From Bacteroidales bacterium M5 (lineage in GTDB: Bacteria; Bacteroidota; Bacteroidia; Bacteroidales; Muribaculaceae), in contig LUJP01000101.1 of NCBI GenBank assembly GCA_001689535.1, forward strand, positions 1 to 25,233: a stretch of 25,233 nucleotides of DNA, given 5' to 3'. Of this stretch, positions 7,321-15,249 are shown one piece after another (the first letter of the stretch is position 1; every line of letters begins with the position of its first letter). The notes under the pieces were generated by a model that worked only from the letters and a program-made list of their open reading frames with translations, did no database searches and was not told where the DNA came from. The translations under genes and the position numbers were made by a program.

Positions 7321-10300
7321 TTATTCGGCCGGTTCGGTGGCATCGGAGGCCGCAGGAGCCGCCTCGGCGCCCGAACCATATTGCTGTTGCATTATGGCCT
7401 GACGGAACGATACCTGCCTCTGGAGATTGACTCCGGCGAGAGAGAGCTCTTTCTCCAGGGCCTCTATGTCGCCTCCGGCATAGCCGTAGTCGTCAATGAG
7501 GTCCATGAAATGGTAGCGGTCGATATACTGGTCGAGATTCGGCAGCGACGCATACTGGCTCGGCGACAGGCTCTGGTAGTAGACCACGTTTTTAGCGTAG
7601 CGGTCGATCTGGCGCTTGATCATCTCGAGAGCCGTCTTTGTGTCAGCTTCGTTGCCGGTGGCAGCGCCCAGGCGCTGGTAGAGCTGTGCGGTCTGGTCGG
7701 CAATCTGGAGGGCGAACGGCATGGCGTTCTCAGGCAGCTTCTGGCGCATGAGATCGAGCACGTTGTGTGCCTTGGTGTAGCGGTCGTTCTTGTAGTCGGT
7801 ATATCGCTGACGCTCGGCGTCGGTGAGGTTGTGTTCGGTCGAGTCGTTGTGGAGCGCGCGCTCGGCTTCCACGGCCTCGTTTATGAGGGCAGTGGCAAGA
7901 TCAACCATCGAGGAGCGCACGGTGGTCACCATACGTCTTACGGTCTCGTCGAGATATATCTGGCCGGGAGCGGTGACTTTGTCGAGGCCTCCCCATGCGA
8001 ATTTCTCGGTGACGTTCTCATACATCTTGTCGGTGTTCACTCCTGTCTGTCCGGAACTTTCGCGCAGCGGGCCAACCTCGTAGGCCATACCTGTGTTGCG
8101 CAGGTAGGGCGAGAGGCCCAGATAGTAGCTGTCGGGCACGGTCATGGCGAAGTATATCGGGCGGTTCCAGCCGTTTGCGGCCGAGTTGGCGAGCATGTCG
8201 ATGGACAGAAGCGCGTTCTGGCGCAGACCTCCTTCGCCGGTGGCCGTGGGATTGTGGAGCATGTCGATGGGAATGACGGCTTCGGCAGCCTTTGCCTCGG
8301 CGGGTGTGATGCGGCCGGCCTTGACCATGGCGGCGGTGTCAACGGGAATATACATCACCGGATAATGGAATTCCGGAAGCTTCCAGGCGTTGGCGCGGGC
8401 TTCGGGCGAATAGGCATGGCGCAGGGCCGACAGTGCGTTCACCGGCATGGTGTCGGGCTGGATCATATACATGAACTGGGCGCGGTCGTAGGCGTAGTCC
8501 TTGGGCTGTGCCTGCATCTCTATGCCGGGAGAGTCGTAGCTCGGGCGGCGTATCTGGTCGGCATACCAGTCGGTGGTGAGGTAGGATAGGTTCACCACTT
8601 TCACGTCGGTGCGCACGCCTTCCACTTCCTGTGCGTACCAGAGGGGGAAGGTGTCGTTGTCGCCGTTGGTGAATATTATGGCGTTGGGGTCGAGCGAGTT
8701 GAGGTAGTTGAAGCCGAAGTCGCGGGCGGCGTAGCGTCCCGAACGGTCGTGGTCGTCCCAGGTCTGGCTTACCACCTGCAGGGGCACGAACACACCTACC
8801 ACTGCAGCTATCACTGCAGCCGTCATGGATCGGCGATAAGGAGCGGTGCCTTTTTCGGGCTCGTCGGTAGCTTCTTCCACGGTGCCCTTTTTCTTTTTGT
8901 ACAGGGCGAGAATCAGGCGCCAGAGTCCGGCCACGCCCATACCAACCCAGATGGCGTAGGCATAGAATGAGCCGGCGAAGGCGTAGTCGCGTTCACGCGG
9001 CTGGGCCGGTGGCTGGTTGAGGTAGAGTACGATGGCTATTCCCGTCATGAAGAAGAGGAAGAACACCACCCAGAACTGCTCTATACCTCTCTTGGAGGTG
9101 AATGCCTGCCATCCGAGGCCTATTATGCCCATGATGAGCGGAATGAGATAGAACACGTTGTGTCCGGCGTTGCCTTTGCCCTGTTCGTCGGGGAGCAGCG
9201 ACTGGTCGCCCAGGCGGGGATTGTCAATGAAGGGGATACCTGATATCCAGTTGCCCTGATTCACCTCGCCGTTGCCCTGGATGTCGTTCTGGCGGCCTGC
9301 GAAGTTCCACAGGAAGTAGCGCCAGTACATGTGGCTGAGCTGGTAGTTGAGGAAATATGAGAGGTTTTCGCCGAATGTGGGCTTGATGCGGGGCGCTTTC
9401 TGCAGGGGATTGCCCTGGGCGTCTACATACTGGGTCGCGTCGACCACGCGCCCGCGCAGACCTCCTATCCAGTCGGAATATCCGGTGGGATGGGGCGGGG
9501 TAGAGGAGTAGATACGCGGGAACACCATGTTGAGCTCAGGTGTCATCACGTAGTTTTTCTTATGGCCTGTGAGCACGTATTCGTCGCGCTCGCTTTCGTT
9601 TTCCTTGACTTTACGCGAATAGAGAGCCTGGCCTTCATTCACCACGGGATTGGTGGTCTCGCCTCTCACCTCGTAGAGCGGACGCGAGTTGAGGGTCTCG
9701 CCGTAGAGAAGCGGACGGTCGCCATACTGCTCGCGGTTGAGATAGGAGCTGAGGGCAAACACGTTTTCGGGCGTGTTCTGGTTCATGGGGGTGTGGGCCG
9801 ACGAGCGGATAAGTATCAGTGCGTAGCTCGAATAGCCTATGAAGATCACGAATGTGCTCAGAGCTATCAGGGTGAGTATGCGCACGCGCACCTTCCATAC
9901 TCCTGCCACATAGGCGGCTATGAAGAGCGGTATCGAAATCCACAGGTTGCTGCCTATGAATGCCAGACCCGAAAGGAGCAGCGCCAGGAACAGCGATATG
10001 CGTATGCGGCGCGCCGAACGCTGTGCGTATAGCTCATGGATGGCCCAGATGAACACGCCCACGGTTAGTATGGCGTAGATGAGCACGCCCATGTTGAAGC
10101 TCATATGGAGGGTGTTGACGCAGAAACGTTCCACATACTGCGAAGCCTCTATGAAGCCGGGCACGAGTCCGTAGAGAATCACGGCCACAATGGCGAAGGA
10201 GATAAGCAGCGCTATCAGGGAGCCCTTCACGTTGGTGTTGCTCCATTTGCGGTAGTAGATCACCAGCACTATGGCGGGGATGCACAGGAGGTTGAGCAGA

Positions 10301-10878
10301 TGGACGGCTATGGAGACGCCTATCACGTAGGCTATCAGTATCAGGTATTTGTCGCTGTGGGGCATGTCGGCGCGGTTCTCCCATTTGAGGATGAGCCAGA
10401 ACACCAGGGCGGTACAGAACGACGAGAAGGCGTAGACCTCGCCCTCTACGGCCGAGAACCAGAAGGTGTCGCTCCACGCAAACATCATGGCGCCGCAGAA
10501 ACCGGAGGCGAATATCACCACCATTTTCAGCGGGCTCACCGTCGTGGCGTCGTCACTCACCGTGAGGCGCTTCACCAGATGGGTTATGGTCCAGAAGAGC
10601 AGCAGGATGGTGCCGGCGCTCAACAGTCCCGACATGGCGTTGACCATCAGGGCCACTTTTGTGGGGTCGCCGAATGCGAAGTTGGCGAAGAAGCGGGCGG
10701 CGAGCATGAAGATAGGGTTGCCCGGCGGGTGGCCGACTTCGAGTTTAAATCCTTGGAGAATGAATTCCGGGCAGTCCCAGAAGCTTGCCGTGGGTTCGAG
10801 GGTGAGCATATAGCAAACTGCCGAAATCAGGAAGCAAAGCCAGCCCAGCGAGTTGTTGATAAGGTTATACCGTTTCAT
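7321..10878 (-). CDS. DUF2723 / GT117-family multi-spanning membrane protein
   Basis: Large integral membrane protein of 1185 residues typical of Bacteroidota. The N-terminal region (about 10-420) holds many hydrophobic helices; a second membrane block lies around 570-720, and the last 450 residues are soluble and helical, ending in an alanine/glutamate-rich tail. The DUF2723 signature is TASFWDCPEFILQGFKLEVG then HPPGNPIFML (D35, E38, HPPG 50-53), resembling the catalytic first loop of GT-C glycosyltransferases; CAZy places the family in GT117. A lipid-linked-sugar-dependent transfer onto protein or glycan in the periplasm is the likely role, inferred from the family. The start at 10878 (MKRYNLINNS) is preferred over an in-frame ATG at 11004, whose extra 42 residues have no membrane-protein character and would overlap a promoter-like site. 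Confidence 0.9.
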   Translation of the reverse strand: MKRYNLINNSLGWLCFLISAVCYMLTLEPTASFWDCPEFILQGFKLEVGHPPGNPIFMLAARFFANFAFGDPTKVALMVNAMSGLLSAGTILLLFWTITHLVKRLTVSDDATTVSPLKMVVIFASGFCGAMMFAWSDTFWFSAVEGEVYAFSSFCTALVFWLILKWENRADMPHSDKYLILIAYVIGVSIAVHLLNLLCIPAIVLVIYYRKWSNTNVKGSLIALLISFAIVAVILYGLVPGFIEASQYVERFCVNTLHMSFNMGVLIYAILTVGVFIWAIHELYAQRSARRIRISLFLALLLSGLAFIGSNLWISIPLFIAAYVAGVWKVRVRILTLIALSTFVIFIGYSSYALILIRSSAHTPMNQNTPENVFALSSYLNREQYGDRPLLYGETLNSRPLYEVRGETTNPVVNEGQALYSRKVKENESERDEYVLTGHKKNYVMTPELNMVFPRIYSSTPPHPTGYSDWIGGLRGRVVDATQYVDAQGNPLQKAPRIKPTFGENLSYFLNYQLSHMYWRYFLWNFAGRQNDIQGNGEVNQGNWISGIPFIDNPRLGDQSLLPDEQGKGNAGHNVFYLIPLIMGIIGLGWQAFTSKRGIEQFWVVFFLFFMTGIAIVLYLNQPPAQPRERDYAFAGSFYAYAIWVGMGVAGLWRLILALYKKKKGTVEEATDEPEKGTAPYRRSMTAAVIAAVVGVFVPLQVVSQTWDDHDRSGRYAARDFGFNYLNSLDPNAIIFTNGDNDTFPLWYAQEVEGVRTDVKVVNLSYLTTDWYADQIRRPSYDSPGIEMQAQPKDYAYDRAQFMYMIQPDTMPVNALSALRHAYSPEARANAWKLPEFHYPVMYIPVDTAAMVKAGRITPAEAKAAEAVIPIDMLHNPTATGEGGLRQNALLSIDMLANSAANGWNRPIYFAMTVPDSYYLGLSPYLRNTGMAYEVGPLRESSGQTGVNTDKMYENVTEKFAWGGLDKVTAPGQIYLDETVRRMVTTVRSSMVDLATALINEAVEAERALHNDSTEHNLTDAERQRYTDYKNDRYTKAHNVLDLMRQKLPENAMPFALQIADQTAQLYQRLGAATGNEADTKTALEMIKRQIDRYAKNVVYYQSLSPSQYASLPNLDQYIDRYHFMDLIDDYGYAGGDIEALEKELSLAGVNLQRQVSFRQAIMQQQYGSGAEAAPAASDATEPAE

Positions 10879-10902
10879 TTGCGGATTTTGACGGGTTGCA
10901 GG

Positions 10903-10941
10903 TGCCGTTTGGCCGGAACGTCCGGTGGCAGAGCCACGGCA
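10903..10941 (-). other. Foldable leader segment upstream of the GT117 gene
   Basis: TGCCGT at 10903-10908 is complementary to ACGGCA at 10936-10941 and encloses a perfect 5-bp hairpin CCGGA-acg-TCCGG (10913-10925). An alternative GTGG/CCAC pairing (10925-10928 with 10934-10937) competes with it. The segment lies in the expected 5' untranslated leader, 25-63 bases before the start codon. The pairing is visible; regulatory meaning is unknown. Confidence 0.25.
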
Positions 10942-11001
10942 CAGGCGTGATAATGTCGGGTTAAAAATAGTGCAGATAAGCCCTTTGGGGCATTCAATCG
11001 G

Positions 11002-11009
11002 CAAAGTTA
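11002..11009 (-). promoter_or_regulatory. Candidate -7 promoter element for the GT117-deacetylase-queG-pdxA run
   Basis: Minus-strand TAACTTTG matches the Bacteroidota -7 consensus TAnnTTTG exactly and lies about 120 bases before the GT117 start codon. No TTTG is found at the expected -33 distance, so support is partial. The same octamer occurs upstream of rbfA (17873-17880). Confidence 0.35.
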
Positions 11010-11109
11010 GCCCTTTTTCCGCAATTTCCTCTCTCCCCTCTCATAAATCTTATTAAAATGACGGGTGTGAGTAATGGGGGTGATGGGAGGTTTGGGAGGA
11101 TTGATGGAT

Positions 11110-11829
11110 TTATGGTAGCGGGAGTGGGTGATGGCGGAGGCGGCGGGAGAGGTCGGCTTCGAGGCCGCCGCAGTAGGCGTTGCATAGGGTGTGGAAACGC
11201 GGGGAGTGGTTCATTTCCCGCAGATGGGCCAGCTCGTGGCACACGATGTAGCGGCGCAGGTCTGCCGGCAGGAATGCCATGGTATATGAGAGACTGATTT
11301 CGGTGGCGGTGCCGCGGCGGCGGCATGTGCCGAATGTGCTGCGCCCGTGGCCCACCGTCCAGCTGTGGGGCATTCCTGCGCCGATTTCAATAGCGATCTG
11401 CCGTGCTTCGTCAAGGATATGACGGCGCACTAACAGCGTGCCTATCTGCTTGAGTCCGTTGGCTATTGCAAGGATTACTGGGCGTGAGGCGATGTCGAGC
11501 GCGGGGCTTACGCATATTTCGAACCCGGCCTGTGTTTCGCGGAGGCGGAGTCCGCGTCCACCGGCGCCCGAAGTGATGGCTATGGAGCCGAAAGATGTCT
11601 CGATTATCTGTCCGCGGGTGTAGAGCGGCGCCGGGCGGAGCTTGTCGGCGTGTTCCGTGAGCATTCTCCTCAATATCGGCTCCAGCGATTCGAAATCCAT
11701 ACCGTAAGGCACCGAAAACCGCGCACCTTCGGGCGTGACGCGCATAACCACACGCAGACAGTTACGCCGCGGAACAAGCGTTACGGCAAGCCCGTGGGAG
11801 TCGATTTTTACGGTTTTCGTCACTTTCAT
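11110..11829 (-). CDS. YgjP-like (DUF45) zinc metallopeptidase
   Basis: Predicted zinc-dependent protease of the YgjP/M48-like clan, 239 residues from the chosen start. The C-terminal catalytic segment is YIVCHELAHLREMNHSPRFH, with the HExxH motif at H198-E199-x-x-H202 and a third ligand candidate at H208; this full pattern is the family hallmark. The N-terminal 100 residues form the beta-rich part seen in DUF45 proteins. Start at 11829 (MKVTKTVKID) lies 4 bases after the nadK stop codon; an in-frame ATG at 11901 would push 72 bases further into nadK and adds an unlikely cysteine/threonine-rich leader. It is probably the last gene of an ACT protein-nadK-ygjP unit. The physiological substrate is not known. 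Confidence 0.88.
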   Translation of the reverse strand: MKVTKTVKIDSHGLAVTLVPRRNCLRVVMRVTPEGARFSVPYGMDFESLEPILRRMLTEHADKLRPAPLYTRGQIIETSFGSIAITSGAGGRGLRLRETQAGFEICVSPALDIASRPVILAIANGLKQIGTLLVRRHILDEARQIAIEIGAGMPHSWTVGHGRSTFGTCRRRGTATEISLSYTMAFLPADLRRYIVCHELAHLREMNHSPRFHTLCNAYCGGLEADLSRRLRHHPLPLP

Positions 11830-11833
11830 CCGG

Positions 11834-12721
11834 TCAGATGCCCCAGCCGAGTTTCTGGCGCAGGGTGTCAATGAAATTGTAGTCGTGGCGCATCGCCACA
11901 AAGATCTGGTAAGGGGCTTTTTTCAGTGTGATATGAGAATCGACGGGGATGTGGATTGCCGCGCCATCCACACTGAGCAGATAGCTTGATGAACGACCCG
12001 ATACGTTGATAGATAGCTCATTGCGGTCCGAGACCACGAGCGGCCGCATGCTCAGTGAATGGGGTGCCACGGGAGTGATGGCCCACACCGGAGCTGCCGG
12101 ATCGAGGAGCGGACCGCCCGCCGAAAGATTGTAGGCAGTTGAGCCGGTGGGAGTGGAGACTATCAGTCCGTCGCCGCTGTAATCCACATAGGGGCAGCCC
12201 GAGAGGGCGCAATGTACCGTTATCATCGAAGCTGTGTCCTGACGCAGGATCGCCACCTCGTTCAAGGCTATCGACGCGCGGGGGAGGCGGCGCCCCGGAG
12301 CTGTGACCTCGATGGCTGTGCGGGGGCTCACGGTGTAGCTGCCCTCCACTATATCGCTCACAAGGTCGTGGGCTTTCTCTATCTCTATTGCCGAGAGATA
12401 GCCCAGATGGCCCGAGTTTATGCCCATTATCGGTATGCCGTGGGGGCCTACGGCGCGGGCGGTGGTGAGGAATGTTCCGTCGCCGCCTATGCTCAGGGCC
12501 AGACGGAACCGTGTGGGCGCCTGACCGCCGCTATGGCCAAGGGTGAGGAAGTGGAGCATCGGGCCGAGGTCGGGGGCGGCCGATATCACCGACTTGCGGA
12601 AAGCCGGCTCGGCATAGAGCCTTATGCGGTCGTGGCGCGCGGCAAGGGCGCGCAGAAACCTCAGCAGGGCCGGCGAATCGGTGCGCTGCGACGGGTTGCC
12701 GAAAATAGCTATATCAATCAT
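11834..12721 (-). CDS. nadK: NAD kinase
   Basis: Phosphorylates NAD to NADP in the cytoplasm, normally with ATP or polyphosphate. The 295-residue protein is full length. Landmarks: LALSIGGDGTFLTTAR (GGDGT at 79-83), GINSGHLGYLS, LNEVAI (N154, E155), and SGDGLIVSTPTGSTAYNLSA (about 182-201), which together form the nucleotide-binding and catalytic core. The start at 12721 (MIDIAIFGNP) is the natural N-terminus, with the first beta strand directly after it. It is 59 bases downstream of the ACT-type gene, and this gap contains a short GC hairpin. Identity is firm. Confidence 0.97.
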   Translation of the reverse strand: MIDIAIFGNPSQRTDSPALLRFLRALAARHDRIRLYAEPAFRKSVISAAPDLGPMLHFLTLGHSGGQAPTRFRLALSIGGDGTFLTTARAVGPHGIPIMGINSGHLGYLSAIEIEKAHDLVSDIVEGSYTVSPRTAIEVTAPGRRLPRASIALNEVAILRQDTASMITVHCALSGCPYVDYSGDGLIVSTPTGSTAYNLSAGGPLLDPAAPVWAITPVAPHSLSMRPLVVSDRNELSINVSGRSSSYLLSVDGAAIHIPVDSHITLKKAPYQIFVAMRHDYNFIDTLRQKLGWGI

Positions 12722-12744
12722 TGCGTGGATAATGCGGAAGGAGG

Positions 12745-12770
12745 TTGGCCGGAGGGCGAGAGCCGGCCGG
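12745..12770 (-). other. GC-rich hairpin between the ACT gene and nadK
   Basis: GGCCGG at 12747-12752 pairs with CCGGCC at 12763-12768, extended by two T-G wobbles, around a 10-base loop. No U-run follows. It could be an intercistronic stability element; the structure is seen but the function is not supported. Confidence 0.25.
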
Positions 12771-12780
12771 AAGGGATGGT

Positions 12781-13176
12781 TCAGTCAAGACGGGCGAGGA
12801 GCTGCTCGATGCGGCTCTGCATCACTTCGCGCTGCGCGTCATATCCGCCCGAGGTGGCTGTGACGCGATAGCCGTAGCGCTCGAGCGACCGGCTCACGGC
12901 TCCGCTGTCGCGATGGCTCACGCGAAGCTCCACCGTCATTTCGCCCGAGGGAAGGATGTCGCCTGTGACGTTGAGATTCAGCAGATGGGCGTCGCAATCC
13001 TCCACGGCGCGGGCTATGGCCGAGGCGCTGTAGTCGGCCCGGAAGCAGGCCACGGTAATCTCGCAGCTTTCGGGCTGCGGGGGAAACAGTCGCTCGGGAA
13101 GTCGGCGTGGCGCAACCTCCACTGAGTCTATGCCGCCTGCTGTAACCGGAGATAATATGTTATCTTTTATAATCAC
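12781..13176 (-). CDS. ACT-type protein resembling the C-terminus of AcuB-like CBS proteins, without CBS domains
   Basis: Small cytoplasmic protein of 131 residues. Residues about 38-108 (CEITVACFRADYS through YGYRVTA) look like an ACT-type regulatory domain, followed by a helical tail (REVMQSRIEQLLARLD). From memory of the family, this part, including ADYSASAIARAVEDCDAHLL, resembles the C-terminal domain of roughly 220-residue CBS-pair proteins found next to NAD kinase and pdxJ in Bacteroidales, and the opening MIIKDNI resembles their N-terminus. The two CBS motifs expected between these parts are absent: residues 8-37 are a short proline/arginine-rich linker. Only 130 bases separate this start from pdxJ, so the CBS pair is not hiding upstream in another frame. 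It may be a domain-loss variant that keeps ligand sensing through ACT alone. Role unknown. Confidence 0.72.
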   Translation of the reverse strand: MIIKDNILSPVTAGGIDSVEVAPRRLPERLFPPQPESCEITVACFRADYSASAIARAVEDCDAHLLNLNVTGDILPSGEMTVELRVSHRDSGAVSRSLERYGYRVTATSGGYDAQREVMQSRIEQLLARLD

Positions 13177-13201
13177 GTTTTTTTTTCCGATTAATTCTGC
13201 C

Positions 13202-13209
13202 TAAATTTG
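13202..13209 (+). promoter_or_regulatory. Candidate -7 promoter element for pdxJ-exbB-exbD-tonB
   Basis: TAAATTTG matches the Bacteroidota -7 consensus TAnnTTTG. About 20 bases upstream there is a long T-run (13178-13186) that could substitute for the TTTG -33 element. The site lies about 100 bases before the pdxJ ATG in a short divergent intergenic region. Confidence 0.45.
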
Positions 13210-13227
13210 TAGGCTGAAATGGAAGTG

Positions 13228-13235
13228 CAAAATTA
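13228..13235 (-). promoter_or_regulatory. Candidate -7 promoter element for the ACT-nadK-ygjP unit
   Basis: Minus-strand TAATTTTG is an exact TAnnTTTG match, 52 bases before the ACT gene start codon. It lies 19 bases from the pdxJ-directed element on the other strand, so the two polymerase sites may interfere. No good -33 TTTG is seen. Confidence 0.4.
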
Positions 13236-13306
13236 ATAATTTTCACCGACATTTCCTTGTTAATATAACGCACTGAAACAAAAGTTAGTTTTTCTTACAC
13301 CGAAAC

Positions 13307-14020
13307 ATGACCAATCTCAGCGTAAACATAAACAAAGTGGCCACTCTTCGTAACGCCCGCGGCGAAAACACCCCCGACGTACAGCAGTTTGCCATTGAGT
13401 GCGAGCGTCTGGGCGCCGACGGCATCACCGTGCATCCCCGGCCCGACGAGCGCCACATACGCCACGACGACGTGTTCAAACTCCGTCCGCTCGTAAAAAC
13501 CGAATTCAACATCGAAGGCTATCCCTCACCCGAATTCATCGACCTGGTGCTGAAAGTAAAGCCCGAGCAGGTTACTCTGGTGCCCGATGCTCCCGGCGAC
13601 CTCACAAGCCATGAAGGCTGGGAGGTTGAGCCGAACATGGAGTTCCTCACCCAGATTGTAGACACTCTCCGCGATGCGGGCATACGTACCTCGATATTCG
13701 TGGGAACCGACCCCGACAATATCCGTGCCGCCGCGCGCGCCGGGGCCGACCGCGTGGAACTTTACACCAAGCCCTACGCCGACATGTATCCCTCCGATCC
13801 CGAGAAAGCCGTGGCTCCCTTCGTGACAGCCAGCCGCACGGCCCACAGCGTGGGACTGGGAGTGAACGCCGGCCACGACCTCAATCTGGACAATCTGGAG
13901 TTTTTCCACCGCGAGGTTCCGTTTCTCAACGAGGTGTCGATAGGCCACGCCCTGATTGCCGACGCCCTCTATCTCGGTCTCCCCGAGACCATCCGCCGCT
14001 ATAAGGAAGCAGTAAAATAA
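13307..14020 (+). CDS. pdxJ: Pyridoxine 5'-phosphate synthase PdxJ
   Basis: Condenses 1-deoxyxylulose-5-phosphate with 3-amino-1-hydroxyacetone-phosphate to form pyridoxine-5'-phosphate, completing the DXP-dependent vitamin B6 pathway that also uses PdxA, encoded in this window. The 237-residue TIM-barrel protein is full length. Landmarks: LSVNINKVATLRNARG at the N-terminus, DGITVHPRPDERHI, EFNIEGYPS, QVTLVPD, DRVELYTKPYA, GLGVNAGHDLN, and EVSIGHALIADALYLG. The start at 13307 follows directly from the conserved first strand. It leads a plus-strand unit continued by exbB 18 bases downstream, an arrangement I recognise as common in Bacteroidales. Confidence 0.97.
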   Translation: MTNLSVNINKVATLRNARGENTPDVQQFAIECERLGADGITVHPRPDERHIRHDDVFKLRPLVKTEFNIEGYPSPEFIDLVLKVKPEQVTLVPDAPGDLTSHEGWEVEPNMEFLTQIVDTLRDAGIRTSIFVGTDPDNIRAAARAGADRVELYTKPYADMYPSDPEKAVAPFVTASRTAHSVGLGVNAGHDLNLDNLEFFHREVPFLNEVSIGHALIADALYLGLPETIRRYKEAVK

Positions 14021-14038
14021 CCAATAACAACGCCAATC

Positions 14039-14764
14039 ATGCTACAGCCAGTCGCTTCAGCCGCCGCCGATACTCTTGTTACCGTACTCACCGACTCCAT
14101 GTCGGTGGCCACCGCTGCCGCCGCGCAGCCCGAGCCCGTGAAGGAACTCTCGGTATGGGACCTCTGCATGGAGGGCGGATTCATAATGATTCCCCTTCTC
14201 ATCCTGGCCCTGATATCGATTTACATTTTTATAGAGCGTGCCATCGTGCTGCGCCGCGCCGCCCGCGACGACGCTCACTTCATGAGCCGCATCAAGGATT
14301 ATATCCACCACGGCGATCCCGAAGCCGCTCTGCGCCTGTGCAACCACACCAACTCGCCCTACGCCCGTCTGATAGCAAAGGGCATCACGCGTATCGGCCG
14401 TCCCATGAACGATGTGCTGGTGGCCATTGAGAATACCGGTAACCTTGAGATTGCCTCGCTCGGAAAGGGGCTTCCCTGGCTCGCCACCACTGCCGCCGGA
14501 GCGCCGATGCTCGGCTTCCTCGGCACCGTTATGGGCATGGTGCAGGCATTCTACAATCTGGCGAGCGCCGGTTCGAGCGCCAACATCGACGTGCTTGCAG
14601 GCGGTATCTACGAGGCCCTCGTCACTACCGTGGCCGGTCTGATAGTGGGTATCGTGGCGCTGTTTGCCTACAACTATCTTGTGGCCCGCATCAATGGCGT
14701 GATGACCTCCCTTGAAGGCAAGACCATGGAGTTCATGGACCTTCTCAACGAACCCGTGAAATAA
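14039..14764 (+). CDS. exbB: MotA/TolQ/ExbB-family proton channel protein
   Basis: Inner-membrane component of a TonB-type energy-transduction complex; it forms the pentameric proton channel around ExbD. The 241-residue protein has three hydrophobic segments in the family positions: about 46-66 (FIMIPLLILALISIYIFIE), about 148-170 (LATTAAGAPMLGFLGTVMGM), and about 195-217 (ALVTTVAGLIVGIVALFAY). The first 35 residues form an Ala/Thr/Val-rich N-terminal extension, as seen in other Bacteroidota homologues. It lies 18 bases after pdxJ and 20 before exbD. TolQ is an alternative name for this family, but the TonB-like protein that follows and the absence of Tol/Pal genes favour ExbB. Confidence 0.93.
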   Translation: MLQPVASAAADTLVTVLTDSMSVATAAAAQPEPVKELSVWDLCMEGGFIMIPLLILALISIYIFIERAIVLRRAARDDAHFMSRIKDYIHHGDPEAALRLCNHTNSPYARLIAKGITRIGRPMNDVLVAIENTGNLEIASLGKGLPWLATTAAGAPMLGFLGTVMGMVQAFYNLASAGSSANIDVLAGGIYEALVTTVAGLIVGIVALFAYNYLVARINGVMTSLEGKTMEFMDLLNEPVK

Positions 14765-14784
14765 TCCCCCTGACAGTCACAGCC

Positions 14785-15213
14785 ATGGCACTCAAACGAC
14801 AATTCGACATGACGTCGCTCTTCTCGATGGCCTCGATGACAGACGTCATATTCCTGCTGCTGATATTTTTCATGGTCACGTCGACATTCGTGTTCCCCAC
14901 GGCGCTCGAGATCAGTCTGCCGCAGAGTTCGCAACAGACGGCCCTGAAGCCTACCACGCGCATCTATGTCGATGCCGAGAAGGTGATCTACACATCGTTT
15001 GCCGACAGCGAGCCACAGGCCGTGAACCGTGAGCAGCTGGGGGCATTCCTGCAGCTTGCACGCTCGCAGGACCCCGAAGGATGCATTGCCGTTTATGCCG
15101 ACGAGGAAGTGCCTTACGGTACCCTCGTGGAGATTCTCGACATAGGGTCGCGCCACAATCTCAAGATGGTCCTGGCCACAAAGCCCGCTCCATCGTCGGC
15201 CCGGCCTCATTGA
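14785..15213 (+). CDS. exbD: Biopolymer transport protein ExbD
   Basis: Partner of ExbB, anchored in the inner membrane by one N-terminal helix with a periplasmic domain. The 142-residue length is normal. The single transmembrane segment (MTDVIFLLLIFFMVTSTFVF, 18-37) carries the conserved membrane aspartate D20 that is thought to be protonated in the channel. The periplasmic domain follows the usual fold, with a TRIYVDAEKVIY strand and the GCIAVYADEEVPYGTLVEIL segment. It is 20 bases downstream of exbB and 36 upstream of the tonB-like gene. Assignment firm. Confidence 0.94.
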   Translation: MALKRQFDMTSLFSMASMTDVIFLLLIFFMVTSTFVFPTALEISLPQSSQQTALKPTTRIYVDAEKVIYTSFADSEPQAVNREQLGAFLQLARSQDPEGCIAVYADEEVPYGTLVEILDIGSRHNLKMVLATKPAPSSARPH

Positions 15214-15249
15214 TGGCATGATAACCCAATTTCCCCAAACAGCAGACCA

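Noticed and set aside
7381..8589. A 402-residue open frame on the plus strand
   Set aside because: It lies wholly antisense to the GT117 gene, whose protein has clear family motifs and membrane helices. The plus-strand translation is rich in Val/Gly/His with no recognisable domain, as expected from GC-rich antisense sequence.
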